From contig CALXRQ010000013.1 in assembly GCA_944390895.1 (NCBI GenBank), forward strand, positions 1 through 43,158: DNA of 43,158 nt, given 5' to 3'. The stretch is from an uncultured Alphaproteobacteria bacterium. GTDB lineage: Bacteria; Pseudomonadota; Alphaproteobacteria; RF32; CAG-239. Positions 1-7,587 of this stretch are shown piece by piece. The stretch's first letter is position 1; each line of letters opens with the position of its first letter. The notes beneath the pieces are model-generated. The model was given only the letters and a program-made list of their open reading frames with translations, had not been told where the DNA came from and made no database searches. Position numbers and translations under genes: made by a program.

Positions 1-2
1 AT

Positions 3-1079
3 GCTGCATTATCAACCCTTGCAGGCAAGGGTGTTGATGCTGCAACTTTAACTGACAGATATTATTGGTCGTCTTCCGAGCACCATGGTGATAATTCTTG
101 GAAACTCGATGTGGATGATGGTTACCGGAGTAGCAGCAATGAGAATTTCTACACCTACGTCCGGTGTTTCCAGCTTTTAGAAAATTGCTTTAGTTCTTCA
201 ACTCTTTCCGACGGCTCTGCCGGCGGTCCACAAATCGGCGATGTTGTTTATACGGACTTGAGTTATGGTTCGGCCGATGATTATGACGCCTCTTCGGGCA
301 AGACTGCCGCCGGAATCGTAGCCTGGGTCTCTGAGGACGGAAAGTCTGCCAAAATCGTTAACCTAAAAAATCTGACGTTCAGTTCTTATACCAGTACGGG
401 CAATTTTAATCCCGATGATCCGTACGGCGGAAGTTATAAATCTACTTATCATACAACCAGCGCGCGATGTAAAGAAAATGTGTATGAACTGGATGATTTC
501 CAGTCTTATTTAGGTAATGGTTCTATAACCGTCGCCGATGCCGGAGGCAGCGGCGGCGGCGAAGTTGATAATTCTGTCCGCCTCAGCGGCGCCGGCAGTT
601 ATGCCGCGCAATATAATGCCGTGCTGGAGCAGTATGATATGTTGGTTAACGATTGTTCCTATAAAGGTATTAATCTGCTCAAGGGCGATATGTTGAGTGT
701 GGTGTTTAACGAGGACCGCAGCAGCGGATTGAACGTTATGGGCAGGGACATTTCTTCTTCTTCGCTCGGTCTGAGCCGCGCCGAATGGCAAACGGTTGCG
801 GATATTTCCGCCGCTGCCGCCGATTTGCAGCGGGTGGTCAATTCTCTCCGCAGTCTGAACGCCGAGCTGGGCAACAACTATTCCATTATTCAAAACCGAC
901 AGGATTTTACTGAAAATCTTATCAATGTGTTGACCGAGGGCGCAGACAAACTGACGCTGGCCGATATGAACGCCGAATCTGCCAATATGCTGGCTCTGCA
1001 AACCCGCCAGCAGCTGGCCGTTAATTCTCTCAGCCTTTCTTCCGAAGCCGCTCGCGGCGTATTACTGTTATTCTCTTAA
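3..1079 (+). CDS. Flagellin, C-terminal part, with DUF1566-like insert (5' truncated by window)
   Basis: The frame is open from base 3 with no credible start, so the gene begins outside the window; 358 residues are visible. The last 140 or so residues read as an alphaproteobacterial flagellin C-terminal domain: a segment around YKGINLLKGD, then QNRQDFTENLINVL, then ALQTRQQLAVNSLSLSSEA, ending in a hydrophobic L-F-S. This domain forms the D0/D1 helices that polymerise the filament. The first 75 or so residues are instead a DUF1566/FISUMP-type surface module (YYWSSSE, KLDVDDGY, YVRCF). A second module follows (IGDVVYTD, KTAAGIVAW), then a Gly-rich linker (GGSGGG). In a normal flagellin the variable D2/D3 region occupies this place, so the module is inferred to be displayed on the filament surface. 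The N-terminal flagellin half cannot be seen. A CCGGGC-AGC-GCCCGG palindrome follows the stop directly. Confidence 0.8.
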   Translation, partial: AALSTLAGKGVDAATLTDRYYWSSSEHHGDNSWKLDVDDGYRSSSNENFYTYVRCFQLLENCFSSSTLSDGSAGGPQIGDVVYTDLSYGSADDYDASSGKTAAGIVAWVSEDGKSAKIVNLKNLTFSSYTSTGNFNPDDPYGGSYKSTYHTTSARCKENVYELDDFQSYLGNGSITVADAGGSGGGEVDNSVRLSGAGSYAAQYNAVLEQYDMLVNDCSYKGINLLKGDMLSVVFNEDRSSGLNVMGRDISSSSLGLSRAEWQTVADISAAAADLQRVVNSLRSLNAELGNNYSIIQNRQDFTENLINVLTEGADKLTLADMNAESANMLALQTRQQLAVNSLSLSSEAARGVLLLFS

Positions 1080-1740
1080 CCGGGCAGCGCCCGGCGGCAC
1101 AAACGCGAGGGCGTTTGATCCCAATGGTAAACTGCCTCACGACTTTTTTATACCGTCATGCCGGACTTGTTTTTCTTTTACCGTCATGCCGGACTTCCTT
1201 TTTTTTTACTGTCATGCCGGACCTGATCCGGCATCCAGGTGGAATAAGGAAGCAATATTAAACCTGGATTCTGGTGTCAAGCACCAGAATGACAAAAGAA
1301 AAAACGCACCGGAATGACCGGGCAGCGCCCGGCGGCATTAATGGTGTATTGTCACCCTGAGCTTGCCGAAGGGTCTCAGCAATATTAATAAGGCTGGGAT
1401 GCTTCGACAGGCTCAACATGACAGTTGTGATAAGGCTGGGATGTTTCGCTACGCTCAACATGACAAACGCGAGGGCGTTTGATCCCATCAGTTAGCTGCC
1501 TCATGTGCATTCTTTTACTTTCGTCACTCCGGGCTTGACCCGGAGTCCAGGTGGAATAAGGTGTATTGTCACCCTGAGCTTGCCGAAGGGTCTCAGCAAT
1601 ATTAATAAGGCTGAGATGTTTCGACTGCACTTCGTTTCGCTCAACATGACAGTTGTGGTAAGGCTGAGATGTTTCGCTGCGCTCAACATGACAATATTAA
1701 TCAACTGAGATGCCTCGATAGGCTCAATATGACAATATTT
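1080..1740. repeat. Mosaic intergenic repeat block
   Basis: About 680 bp without a credible gene, built of interspersed repeat modules. CCGGGCAGCGCCCGGCGGCA occurs at 1080-1099 and 1318-1337. The hairpin module AAACGCGAGGGCGTTT plus GATCCCA occurs at 1101-1123 and 1465-1487, and again at 3398-3420. Segments 1344-1400 and 1560-1616 are near-identical over about 56 bp (CACCCTGAGCTTGCCGAAGG onward). CTCAACATGACA or a one-base variant ends modules at 1412, 1454, 1640, 1682 and 1723. Copies of GTCATGCCGGACTT lie around 1156-1215. These resemble REP/MITE-like palindromic elements. The first palindrome may also end flagellin transcription, although it lacks a T tract. Short ORFs here are made of repeat sequence and are not called. 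Confidence 0.85.
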
Positions 1741-1761
1741 ATCGCAATAACAGGATTATGC

Positions 1762-2079
1762 TTAGGAGATTTCTTTGGCGTTTTGGCGGTAAATGTATGA
1801 AATGATTTCGGCCACGGCGGCAAAGGCCTCAATCGGAATTTCGGCGTCAATGTCGACGGCTTTCAATATCTGTATCAAATCGGCGTCCTGTCGGATTTCA
1901 ATGCCTTCGTCAATGGCAATCTGGATGATTTTTTCCGCCACATGTCCCTGACCTTTGGCCAAGACAGTCGGTGCCCGGCCGGAGGCGGGGTCATAACCCA
2001 GAGCCACGGCATAATCTGGGGACAAACCCAAATCGGCGTTGTCTTTCTTGTTTTTTCTGCTACTATCTTGCTCAGGCAT
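1762..2079 (-). CDS. FlhB-like C-terminal (EscU/YscU family) small protein
   Basis: A 105-residue soluble protein. It resembles the cytoplasmic C-terminal domain of FlhB/YscU export-switch proteins (VALGYDPASGRAPTVLAKG, IIQIAIDEGIEI, DLIQILKAVDIDAEIP, AAVAEIISYIY) and lacks the membrane domain. The NPTH autocleavage motif of FlhB is not visible; the aligned place reads ALGYDPAS. Stand-alone FlhB-like domains of this kind accompany flagellar genes in many bacteria and can stand in for the FlhB C-terminal fragment in export. It is divergent from flgB, with the candidate sigma-54 site between them. The N-terminal 20 residues are polar and basic, and no signal peptide is visible. The Shine-Dalgarno sequence before the chosen ATG is weak, so the start could lie slightly downstream. 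Confidence 0.75.
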   Translation of the reverse strand: MPEQDSSRKNKKDNADLGLSPDYAVALGYDPASGRAPTVLAKGQGHVAEKIIQIAIDEGIEIRQDADLIQILKAVDIDAEIPIEAFAAVAEIISYIYRQNAKEIS

Positions 2080-2152
2080 AGGCGTGCGCTTTCTGTTTTT
2101 GGCTTTTGCTTAAATTATAAACTTTGGGGAGAAAGTTGGCAAGGGCTTTTAA

Positions 2153-2170
2153 GCGGCACGGATTTTGCAT
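2153..2170 (+). promoter_or_regulatory. Candidate sigma-54 promoter for flgB-flgC-fliE
   Basis: GGCAC at 2155-2159 and TTGC at 2165-2168 place the diagnostic GG and GC dinucleotides exactly ten bases apart (GG 2155-2156, GC 2167-2168). This matches the TGGCAC-N5-TTGC sigma-54 consensus except for the first base. Transcription would start near 2180, 35 bases before flgB. Sigma-54 control of basal-body genes is known in alphaproteobacteria such as Caulobacter. No enhancer site or sigma-54 gene is visible here. Confidence 0.5.
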
Positions 2171-2214
2171 AGCGATTTATATGCGGGGCATATAAACAAA
2201 ATTGGGGAAAGTTT

Positions 2215-2616
2215 ATGGACTTACAGGGTCTTTCGGTTCTTAATCTGGCCAGTCAGAATATGAAGTATCTGACTGAAAAGGAACGGGTGATAGCCACTAA
2301 TCTGGCTAACTCCAACACGCCGGGATATCTGGCACGCGATATCAAAAAGCCCGATTTCGGCAGCGAACTTTCCGGCAAACTGGCAATGAAAACAACTAAT
2401 CCGATGCATATGAGCGGAATCGGCAGGGCCGTGTTCAGCAATGAGGTTTATACGCCGCAGCCGACAACTCCGCTGACAATCGACGGAAACGGCGTGATTA
2501 TTGAAGATCAGCTCAATGAAGCCAGCAAAGCCAGCGGCGAATATAACCGGATGATTACCATTTATAATAAATATCGCACAATGCTTAAAACCGCAAATAC
2601 GAAAATCAACATTTAG
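2215..2616 (+). CDS. flgB: Flagellar basal-body rod protein FlgB
   Basis: A 133-residue proximal rod subunit, exported through the flagellar type III apparatus and assembled in the periplasm between the MS ring and the distal rod. The N-terminal helix carries the rod/hook family signature (ERVIATNLANSNTPGYLARD), and the C-terminal helix contains an N-R-M-I-T-I-Y-N-K-Y segment typical of FlgB. Length is normal for the family. The start follows a GGGGAAAG ribosome-binding site. It is the first gene of a compact flgB-flgC-fliE operon with gaps of about 12 bp, the usual order in alphaproteobacteria. The sigma-54-like site at 2153-2170 is the likely promoter. Confidence 0.95.
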   Translation: MDLQGLSVLNLASQNMKYLTEKERVIATNLANSNTPGYLARDIKKPDFGSELSGKLAMKTTNPMHMSGIGRAVFSNEVYTPQPTTPLTIDGNGVIIEDQLNEASKASGEYNRMITIYNKYRTMLKTANTKINI

Positions 2617-2628
2617 GGCAGGTAAAAG

Positions 2629-3039
2629 ATGAGTAATTTGTCAATCAGCGCAGATATTGCCGTATCGGGAATGAAAGCCCAGAGCGAACGCCTGCGGATC
2701 ATTTCCGAAAACCTTGCCAACGCCGAATCGGTGGGAATCCGCCCCGGCGAGGATCCGTACCGGCGCCAGGTGGTTACTTTTCAGAACTATGTCGACAAGG
2801 AAACCGGCGCGGAGATGGTCAAAGTTAACAAAATTGTTAAAGACGAATCTCCGTTTGAGAAAAAATATGCGCCTAATCATCCTGCCGCCGACGCTCAGGG
2901 CTATGTTTCCATGCCGAATGTCAATCCTCTGATTGAAATGATGGACATGAAAGAGGCTCAACGCTCCTATGAAGCCAATTTGTCAATGGTGCAGACCGCC
3001 CGCGATATGAATTCTAAAGTTTTGGATATTTTGAAGTAG
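2629..3039 (+). CDS. flgC: Flagellar basal-body rod protein FlgC
   Basis: A 136-residue proximal rod protein. The N-terminal signature ERLRIISENLANAESVG and the C-terminal ending (NVNPLIEMMDMKEAQRSYEA, then QTARDMNSKVLDILK) are classic FlgC features. A central segment contains YRRQVVTFQNY and the proline-containing loop YAPNHPAADAQGYV, also conserved in the family. It starts 12 bp after flgB with a GGCAGG ribosome-binding site, so it is surely co-transcribed. FlgC joins FlgB and FlgF in the proximal rod and needs FliE as adaptor to the MS ring; FliE is encoded next. Nothing is missing or unusual. Confidence 0.95.
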   Translation: MSNLSISADIAVSGMKAQSERLRIISENLANAESVGIRPGEDPYRRQVVTFQNYVDKETGAEMVKVNKIVKDESPFEKKYAPNHPAADAQGYVSMPNVNPLIEMMDMKEAQRSYEANLSMVQTARDMNSKVLDILK

Positions 3040-3051
3040 TGAGAGGATAAG

Positions 3052-3369
3052 ATGTCGATTAATAATATTTCCAGCGCCTTAAACGCTTACCAGACCGCAT
3101 TAAACCGAATCGGCGCCAAAATGCCGGTTCAGGAGCAGGCCTCCGTTTCTCCGAGCGGTTTTCAGGATATGGTTCGGGACAGCATCTCCAAAGCCGTAGA
3201 ACTCGGCAAAACCAGTGAAGCAACCGCTATTCAGGGTATTCAGGGCAAGGCCGATATTCAGGACGTGGTTCTGGCCGTGTCCAATGCCGAGATGGCTCTT
3301 GAAACGGTCGTTGCCGTGCGCGATACGGCTATCAAGGCTTATCAGACGATTATCAATATGTCGATTTAA
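3052..3369 (+). CDS. fliE: Flagellar hook-basal body complex protein FliE
   Basis: A 105-residue FliE, the adaptor between the MS ring and the proximal rod. Family features are an N-terminal variable part, a central F-Q-D-M-V-R-D-S segment, and a C-terminal half with DIQDVVLAVSNAEMALETVV followed by VRDTAIKAYQTIINM, the strongly conserved FliE ending. It starts 12 bp after flgC with a GAGGATAAG ribosome-binding site. It is the last gene of the visible operon; the next 400 bp are repeats rather than further flagellar genes. The rest of the basal-body genes must lie elsewhere. Confidence 0.95.
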   Translation: MSINNISSALNAYQTALNRIGAKMPVQEQASVSPSGFQDMVRDSISKAVELGKTSEATAIQGIQGKADIQDVVLAVSNAEMALETVVAVRDTAIKAYQTIINMSI

Positions 3370-3372
3370 CCA

Positions 3373-3660
3373 CGTTTCTGCTAACGTCCGGGGGCACAAA
3401 CGCGAGGGCGTTTGATCCCATCGGTGAATGGTTTCACGGCCTCCGTTGTCGGCACATTAATATGCGCCGCGCGCCCACGCTGGGTCATCCTGAACGAAGT
3501 GAAGGATCTCAGCAATATTAATAAGGCTGAGATGTTTCGCTGTGCTCAACATGACAATATTAATCAGCTGGGATGTTTCGACTGCACTGCGTTCCGCTCA
3601 ACATGACAATTGTGGTAAGGCTGAGATGCTTCGACAGGCTCAGCATGACAGTTTTATGGG
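3373..3660. repeat. Second intergenic repeat block
   Basis: This block downstream of fliE shares modules with the one after the flagellin. The AAACGCGAGGGCGTTT hairpin module is at 3398-3420. A GTCATCCTGAACGAAGTGAAGG module lies around 3483-3508, followed by the same TCTCAGCAATATTAATAAGG linker seen at 1373 and 1589. CTCAACATGACA or a variant ends modules at 3545, 3597 and 3639. From 3661 to 3767 the sequence is AT-rich with no clear feature. Short ORFs across the block consist of repeat sequence and are not called. Confidence 0.85.
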
Positions 3661-3767
3661 CAGGCAGCAGTTGGTTTTAAACGAAAAGATTATCCTTGTT
3701 TTGTATGGAAAATCATGGTATATTTTGTCTAAATATATAAGATTAATAAATTAAAATTCCTATTTTT

Positions 3768-4112
3768 ATGTTATTTATAGAAAACGTTTTGTCTTTTCTG
3801 TTGCAGCTGGCGATTGTCGTTTTTATTCTGGGCATTGTCGTTACCTGTTTCGGGGCAATTTGGAGCTTTGTAAAAAAGTACTGGCTGTATCTGCTGATTG
3901 GCATTACGCTTTGGGCCTATCTTTTCCCGTCTCGAAAACTGGCTATATTCCCGCGTTTTGCCGAACAGGTTGCCGATGTTGTCATTTCCGCGGCGCCGCT
4001 GATTATCGGCATTTATGTTTTGTACAAATGTCTGACCAGCCGTCACGGCGTGCTGCGGTTTTTGGGATTGTTGGCCGTCGTTGCGTTTATTTACGTTGCG
4101 TTTATTCGCTGA
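3768..4112 (+). CDS. Small inner-membrane protein, function unknown
   Basis: A 114-residue protein dominated by hydrophobic segments: roughly residues 7-35, 38-52, 67-86 and 94-112. Short basic loops (KKYW, SRKLA, LTSRHGVLR) separate them, giving three or four membrane spans. No catalytic or binding motif is recognised. It lies after the repeat block and ends before a good intrinsic terminator at 4124-4152, so it is probably a single-gene unit. The ribosome-binding site before the ATG is weak (a T-rich stretch), which makes the exact start uncertain. I do not recognise the family. Confidence 0.6.
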   Translation: MLFIENVLSFLLQLAIVVFILGIVVTCFGAIWSFVKKYWLYLLIGITLWAYLFPSRKLAIFPRFAEQVADVVISAAPLIIGIYVLYKCLTSRHGVLRFLGLLAVVAFIYVAFIR

Positions 4113-4123
4113 GAACAAAAAAA

Positions 4124-4152
4124 CTCATTGCTTTGGGGCAATGGGTTTTTTT
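4124..4152 (+). terminator. Intrinsic terminator
   Basis: An eight-pair stem, CTCATTGC (4124-4131) with GCAATGGG (4138-4145, one G-U pair), is followed by seven T residues. It lies 12 bp after the preceding stop codon. Confidence 0.8.
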
Positions 4153-4213
4153 GTGCCTTGAAATGCAGACTTTCGATTATATATCAAACGCAGATAAACT
4201 TTGGAGAAACGAG

Positions 4214-4549
4214 ATGGAACTTTATTTATTTTTGGCTCTGCTTTTGATGTATATTCTGATGGCGCTGTTTGTCAGCAAGCAGGTGCAGCGCAAAATCTGG
4301 ACGCTAGCTTTCGTGGTGGCTTTTGCGGTGACGGCGATTTCAATCGCTTTTCTGCACGTAACCAATCAGGACGTGATGATGTCGGCCAATGAACTGAACT
4401 GGTATTATCTGTTGTATTTGTTCGGTTCGCTTTCGGTGGTTTTGGGCGTCATCAATCTGTGGATGTATCGTCACGGGCTGATAGAGATATTTTTTGGCAG
4501 CGGCAGCGGTGATGACGACGACGATGATGAAGACGATGAAAAAAAGTAA
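4214..4549 (+). CDS. Small membrane protein with acidic tail, function unknown
   Basis: A 111-residue protein. Residues 1-20, 28-50 and 60-82 are hydrophobic, giving three probable membrane spans. The protein ends in a soluble tail GSGSGDDDDDDEDDEKK, a strikingly acidic C-terminus that may bind cations or a basic partner. The ATG at 4214 is chosen because a GGAG element lies ten bases upstream; longer readings of the frame run back through the terminator at 4124-4152 and are not credible. No family is recognised. The 9-bp hairpin at 4579-4605 lies downstream and probably ends this transcript. Confidence 0.65.
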   Translation: MELYLFLALLLMYILMALFVSKQVQRKIWTLAFVVAFAVTAISIAFLHVTNQDVMMSANELNWYYLLYLFGSLSVVLGVINLWMYRHGLIEIFFGSGSGDDDDDDEDDEKK

Positions 4550-4578
4550 TCGTTGAAATTTCGGTTCATTCTGCTATA

Positions 4579-4612
4579 CCTCACCTTAAATTATACAAGG
4601 TGAGGTTTTTTT
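4579..4612 (+). terminator. Terminator-like hairpin overlapping the ribosome-binding site of the next gene
   Basis: A perfect nine-pair stem, CCTCACCTT (4579-4587) with AAGGTGAGG (4597-4605), is followed by seven T residues that run directly into the ATG at 4613. The right arm is also the only good Shine-Dalgarno sequence for that ATG, at seven-base spacing. The element can act as a terminator for the upstream gene and, in any read-through RNA, would hide the ribosome-binding site of the oxidoreductase. Confidence 0.75.
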
Positions 4613-6199
4613 ATGTTAAGAATCAGCAATTTGAAGTGTCCGCTTGATTTTGCGGAACAAAACCTGCCGCGGCTGGTTGCGCAGACGCTGAACTGCAAAG
4701 AGGATTTTGCGTCTTTCCGGATCGTCAAGAAAGCGATAGATGCCCGCAGCAAGGCCGATGTTCATTATGTGTACGGTGTCGAGATTGAAGCGGCGGACGA
4801 AGACGCGCTGCTGTCATCAACGCCGTATCCGTTTGCGGAGAAGGTCAAACCGACGGAGACTTATTGTCTGCCGCGCAGAAACGTATGTTTGCGTCCGGTT
4901 ATCGTCGGCAGCGGTCCGGCCGGGATGTTGGCCGGAATAGCCTTAGCGGAAGCAGGATTGAAACCAGTTATTCTGGAGCGCGGGCGTCCGGTGCCGGAAC
5001 GGCAGAAAGATGTGCGGAATTTTTGGAACGGCGGCGCATTGAAAGAAAATTCCAACGTGCAGTTCGGGGAGGGCGGCGCCGGAACTTTTTCCGACGGCAA
5101 GCTGATGAGCGGTATTAAAAAAGACCGTTATACGTCTAAAGTTTTGACCGAACTGACGGCGGCCGGAGCGCCGGAAGAAATTATGTATCTGGCCAAGCCG
5201 CATATCGGTACCGACAAACTGGCGCTGGTGGTACAGAATATCCGCAAAAAAATCGTATCACTCGGCGGAGAGTATCGTTTCGGTCACCGGGCCGATGATC
5301 TGATTGTACGGGACGGCATTTTGCAGGGGCTGAAAGTCTGCGGTGCAGACGGAGAAATTTATGAACTGGCAGCCGACCGGGTGATTCTGGCGGTCGGGCA
5401 CAGCGCGCGCGATACGTTTGAAATGCTGTATCGCCGCGGCGTGTTGATGGAGCCGAAGCCGTTTTCGGTCGGTGCGCGGATTGAACACCCTCAGAGTCTG
5501 ATTAACCGTTCTCAGTACGGCGTTTTTGCTTCCAGGCTCGGCGCCGCAGACTATAAGCTGGCCTTTCACGGCAAAGCGGGCCGTTCGGCTTATACGTTCT
5601 GTATGTGTCCGGGCGGCGTGGTGGTGGCCGCCGCTTCCGAAAAGGGGCGGGTGGTTACCAACGGTATGAGCGAATATGCCCGCGCCGGAGAAAACGCCAA
5701 CGCGGCGTTGCTGGTCGGGGTTAATCCCGAAGATTTTGAGGGAACGCATCCGCTGCGCGGAATGTATTGGCAGCGGCAGCTGGAAGAAAAGGCCTTTCTG
5801 GCCGGCGGCCGCAGTTATAAGGCTCCGGCGCAGCTGGTCGGAGATTTTCTGAAAGACCGGGCGTCTTCCAAAGGCGGAGAGGTTGAACCCAGTTATCGTC
5901 CCGGTGTGGTTTACGGCAGTTTGAACGAGGTTCTGCCGCCTTTCGTGACAGAGACGATGCGTGCCGGAATCATTGAGATGGACAGACGTTTGCGCGGTTT
6001 TGCGTCTTATGATGCGGTGCTGACCGGGGTTGAAACGAGAAGTTCGTCGCCGGTCAGAATCTGCCGCGGAGAAAATCTGCAAAGTTCGGTTTCGGGGCTG
6101 TATCCCTGCGGGGAGGGCGCCGGTTTTGCCGGCGGAATTATGTCGGCGGCGGCAGACGGGTTGAAATGTGCCGAAAAACTGGTGGAAAGTCTGGCCTAA
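4613..6199 (+). CDS. FAD-dependent oxidoreductase (COG2509-type)
   Basis: A 528-residue soluble flavoprotein. An N-terminal domain of about 90 residues precedes the Rossmann dinucleotide site PVIVGSGPAGMLAGIALAEAG (GxGxxG at residues 99-104), followed by the acidic ribose-binding residue in VILERG. Further motifs are NVQFGEGGAGTFSDGKL, typical of the uncharacterised FAD-dependent dehydrogenases of COG2509, and a C-terminal FAD-closing segment LYPCGEGAGFAGGIMSAAADG. Length fits that family (about 500-540). Substrate and physiological role are unknown for this group, so none is given. The gene stands alone between the hairpin at 4579-4612 and ugd. Its translation start is overlapped by that hairpin, which suggests weak or regulated expression from upstream transcripts. 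Confidence 0.85.
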   Translation: MLRISNLKCPLDFAEQNLPRLVAQTLNCKEDFASFRIVKKAIDARSKADVHYVYGVEIEAADEDALLSSTPYPFAEKVKPTETYCLPRRNVCLRPVIVGSGPAGMLAGIALAEAGLKPVILERGRPVPERQKDVRNFWNGGALKENSNVQFGEGGAGTFSDGKLMSGIKKDRYTSKVLTELTAAGAPEEIMYLAKPHIGTDKLALVVQNIRKKIVSLGGEYRFGHRADDLIVRDGILQGLKVCGADGEIYELAADRVILAVGHSARDTFEMLYRRGVLMEPKPFSVGARIEHPQSLINRSQYGVFASRLGAADYKLAFHGKAGRSAYTFCMCPGGVVVAAASEKGRVVTNGMSEYARAGENANAALLVGVNPEDFEGTHPLRGMYWQRQLEEKAFLAGGRSYKAPAQLVGDFLKDRASSKGGEVEPSYRPGVVYGSLNEVLPPFVTETMRAGIIEMDRRLRGFASYDAVLTGVETRSSSPVRICRGENLQSSVSGLYPCGEGAGFAGGIMSAAADGLKCAEKLVESLA

Positions 6200-6265
6200 A
6201 CAATTGCTTTGTCCGGCCGGTTTGCTATAGTCTTGGTTATTAAGAACAATAATAAGGGATATTTT

Positions 6266-7570
6266 ATGAAAATTGCAATTATCGGAACCGGCTATGTGGG
6301 GCTGCCGACCGGCGTTGGTCTGGCTGAACTCGGAAACGAAGTGGTCTGCGTTGACAAGGCGGAAGCGAAAATAGAGGCATTGAACGCAGGCAAACTCACG
6401 CTTTATGAAGACGGTCTGGAAGATTTGTTTAAGAAGAACGTCGCCTCGGGGCGGCTGGGCTTTACGCTGGATATGAAATCGGCGGTGCGGGGCGCGGACG
6501 TTGTGATGATTGCGGTCGGAACGCCGCCGCATCCGTTTACCAAAGAGGCCGATATGAAGTATATTCATGCCGCGGCTTATGAACTGGCCGAATATCTGGA
6601 CGGTTATACGGTGGTGGCAACCAAATCCACGGTTCCAGTCGGTACCGGCGACGAGGTGGAGGCCATTATCCGCAAGGTTAACCCTGAAGCCGAGTTTGAC
6701 GTTATTTCACTGCCGGAATTTTTGCGCGAAGGTTTTGCCATTCATGATTTCTTCAATCCGGACCGGATTGTCATCGGCGCCAATAGTGAGCGTGCGCGCA
6801 GGGTAATGCTTGAATTGTATAAGCCTTTTGACGGTAAGACCGAGTTTTTGCTGGTTAACCGCAAGTCTTCGGAAACTATCAAATATGCGTCCAACGCCTT
6901 TTTGGCCATGAAAATCCATTATATTAACGAAATGGCTGATTTTTGCGAGAAAACCGGCGCTGACGTGCGCGAGGTGGCTCGCGGTCTGGGGCTTGATTCC
7001 CGTATCGGCAAAAAGTTTTTAAATCCGGGGCCCGGTTACGGCGGCTCGTGTTTTCCCAAAGACACCAACGCCATGGCGCAGATGGGCAAAAAATACGGCG
7101 TGCATCTGAACCTGATTGAGACCACGATTGCCAAAAACGACGAGCGCAAGGCGATGATGGCCAAGCGTATTCTTGACCGTCTGGAAAACCGGAGCGAAGG
7201 CCGGGTTGCGGTGCTGGGACTGGCTTTTAAGGGCGGTACCGACGATTGCCGCGAATCTCCGGCAATGGACATTGTGAAAGACATTTTGCATGAGAATCGC
7301 AATGTCTGCGTTTATGATCCCAAGGCCATGGGCAATGCCAAAGGCATTTTGACCGAAAAAGTCACTTATGCCGAAGACGCTTATCAGGCCTGCGAAGGAG
7401 CCGAGGTGGTGGCAATTCTGACCGAATGGGACGAATTCAGAAAACTTGATTTATCTAAACTAAAGGCTAAAGTTAAAGCCCCTAAAATTGTGGATTTGCG
7501 TAATATATTAGATGCAGAGGAAGCCCGTAAAAACGGTTTTGACTATTATTGCATCGGACAAGCTTGTTAA
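6266..7570 (+). CDS. ugd: UDP-glucose 6-dehydrogenase
   Basis: A 434-residue cytosolic enzyme of the UDP-glucose/GDP-mannose dehydrogenase family. It oxidises UDP-glucose to UDP-glucuronate with two NAD+, supplying uronic acids for surface polysaccharide or lipid A sugars. The N-terminal NAD site is MKIAIIGTGYVGLPTG with GxGxxG at residues 7-12. The catalytic cysteine is Cys262 in GPGYGGSCFPKDT. Also conserved are STVPVGTGD and the C-terminal segment LGLAFKGGTDDCRESPA. The ATG at 6266 is chosen because MKIAIIG is the normal family N-terminus; upstream codons in the frame look non-coding. A related GDP-mannose dehydrogenase is possible, but the overall pattern favours UDP-glucose. It runs into the next gene with a 17 bp gap. 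Confidence 0.9.
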   Translation: MKIAIIGTGYVGLPTGVGLAELGNEVVCVDKAEAKIEALNAGKLTLYEDGLEDLFKKNVASGRLGFTLDMKSAVRGADVVMIAVGTPPHPFTKEADMKYIHAAAYELAEYLDGYTVVATKSTVPVGTGDEVEAIIRKVNPEAEFDVISLPEFLREGFAIHDFFNPDRIVIGANSERARRVMLELYKPFDGKTEFLLVNRKSSETIKYASNAFLAMKIHYINEMADFCEKTGADVREVARGLGLDSRIGKKFLNPGPGYGGSCFPKDTNAMAQMGKKYGVHLNLIETTIAKNDERKAMMAKRILDRLENRSEGRVAVLGLAFKGGTDDCRESPAMDIVKDILHENRNVCVYDPKAMGNAKGILTEKVTYAEDAYQACEGAEVVAILTEWDEFRKLDLSKLKAKVKAPKIVDLRNILDAEEARKNGFDYYCIGQAC

Positions 7571-7587
7571 ATTAAAGGAGTATAACC

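Noticed and set aside
1258..1708. Several 60-80 codon frames on both strands
   Set aside because: They are made wholly of intergenic repeat modules, overlap one another and have no ribosome-binding sites.
1080..1740. Possible CRISPR array
   Set aside because: Repeat units vary in length and order, spacers are not of constant size, and no cas gene is present.
5258..6568. 436-codon open frame on the minus strand
   Set aside because: It lies antisense to the FAD oxidoreductase and the start of ugd, whose motifs are intact; composition is that of a shadow frame.
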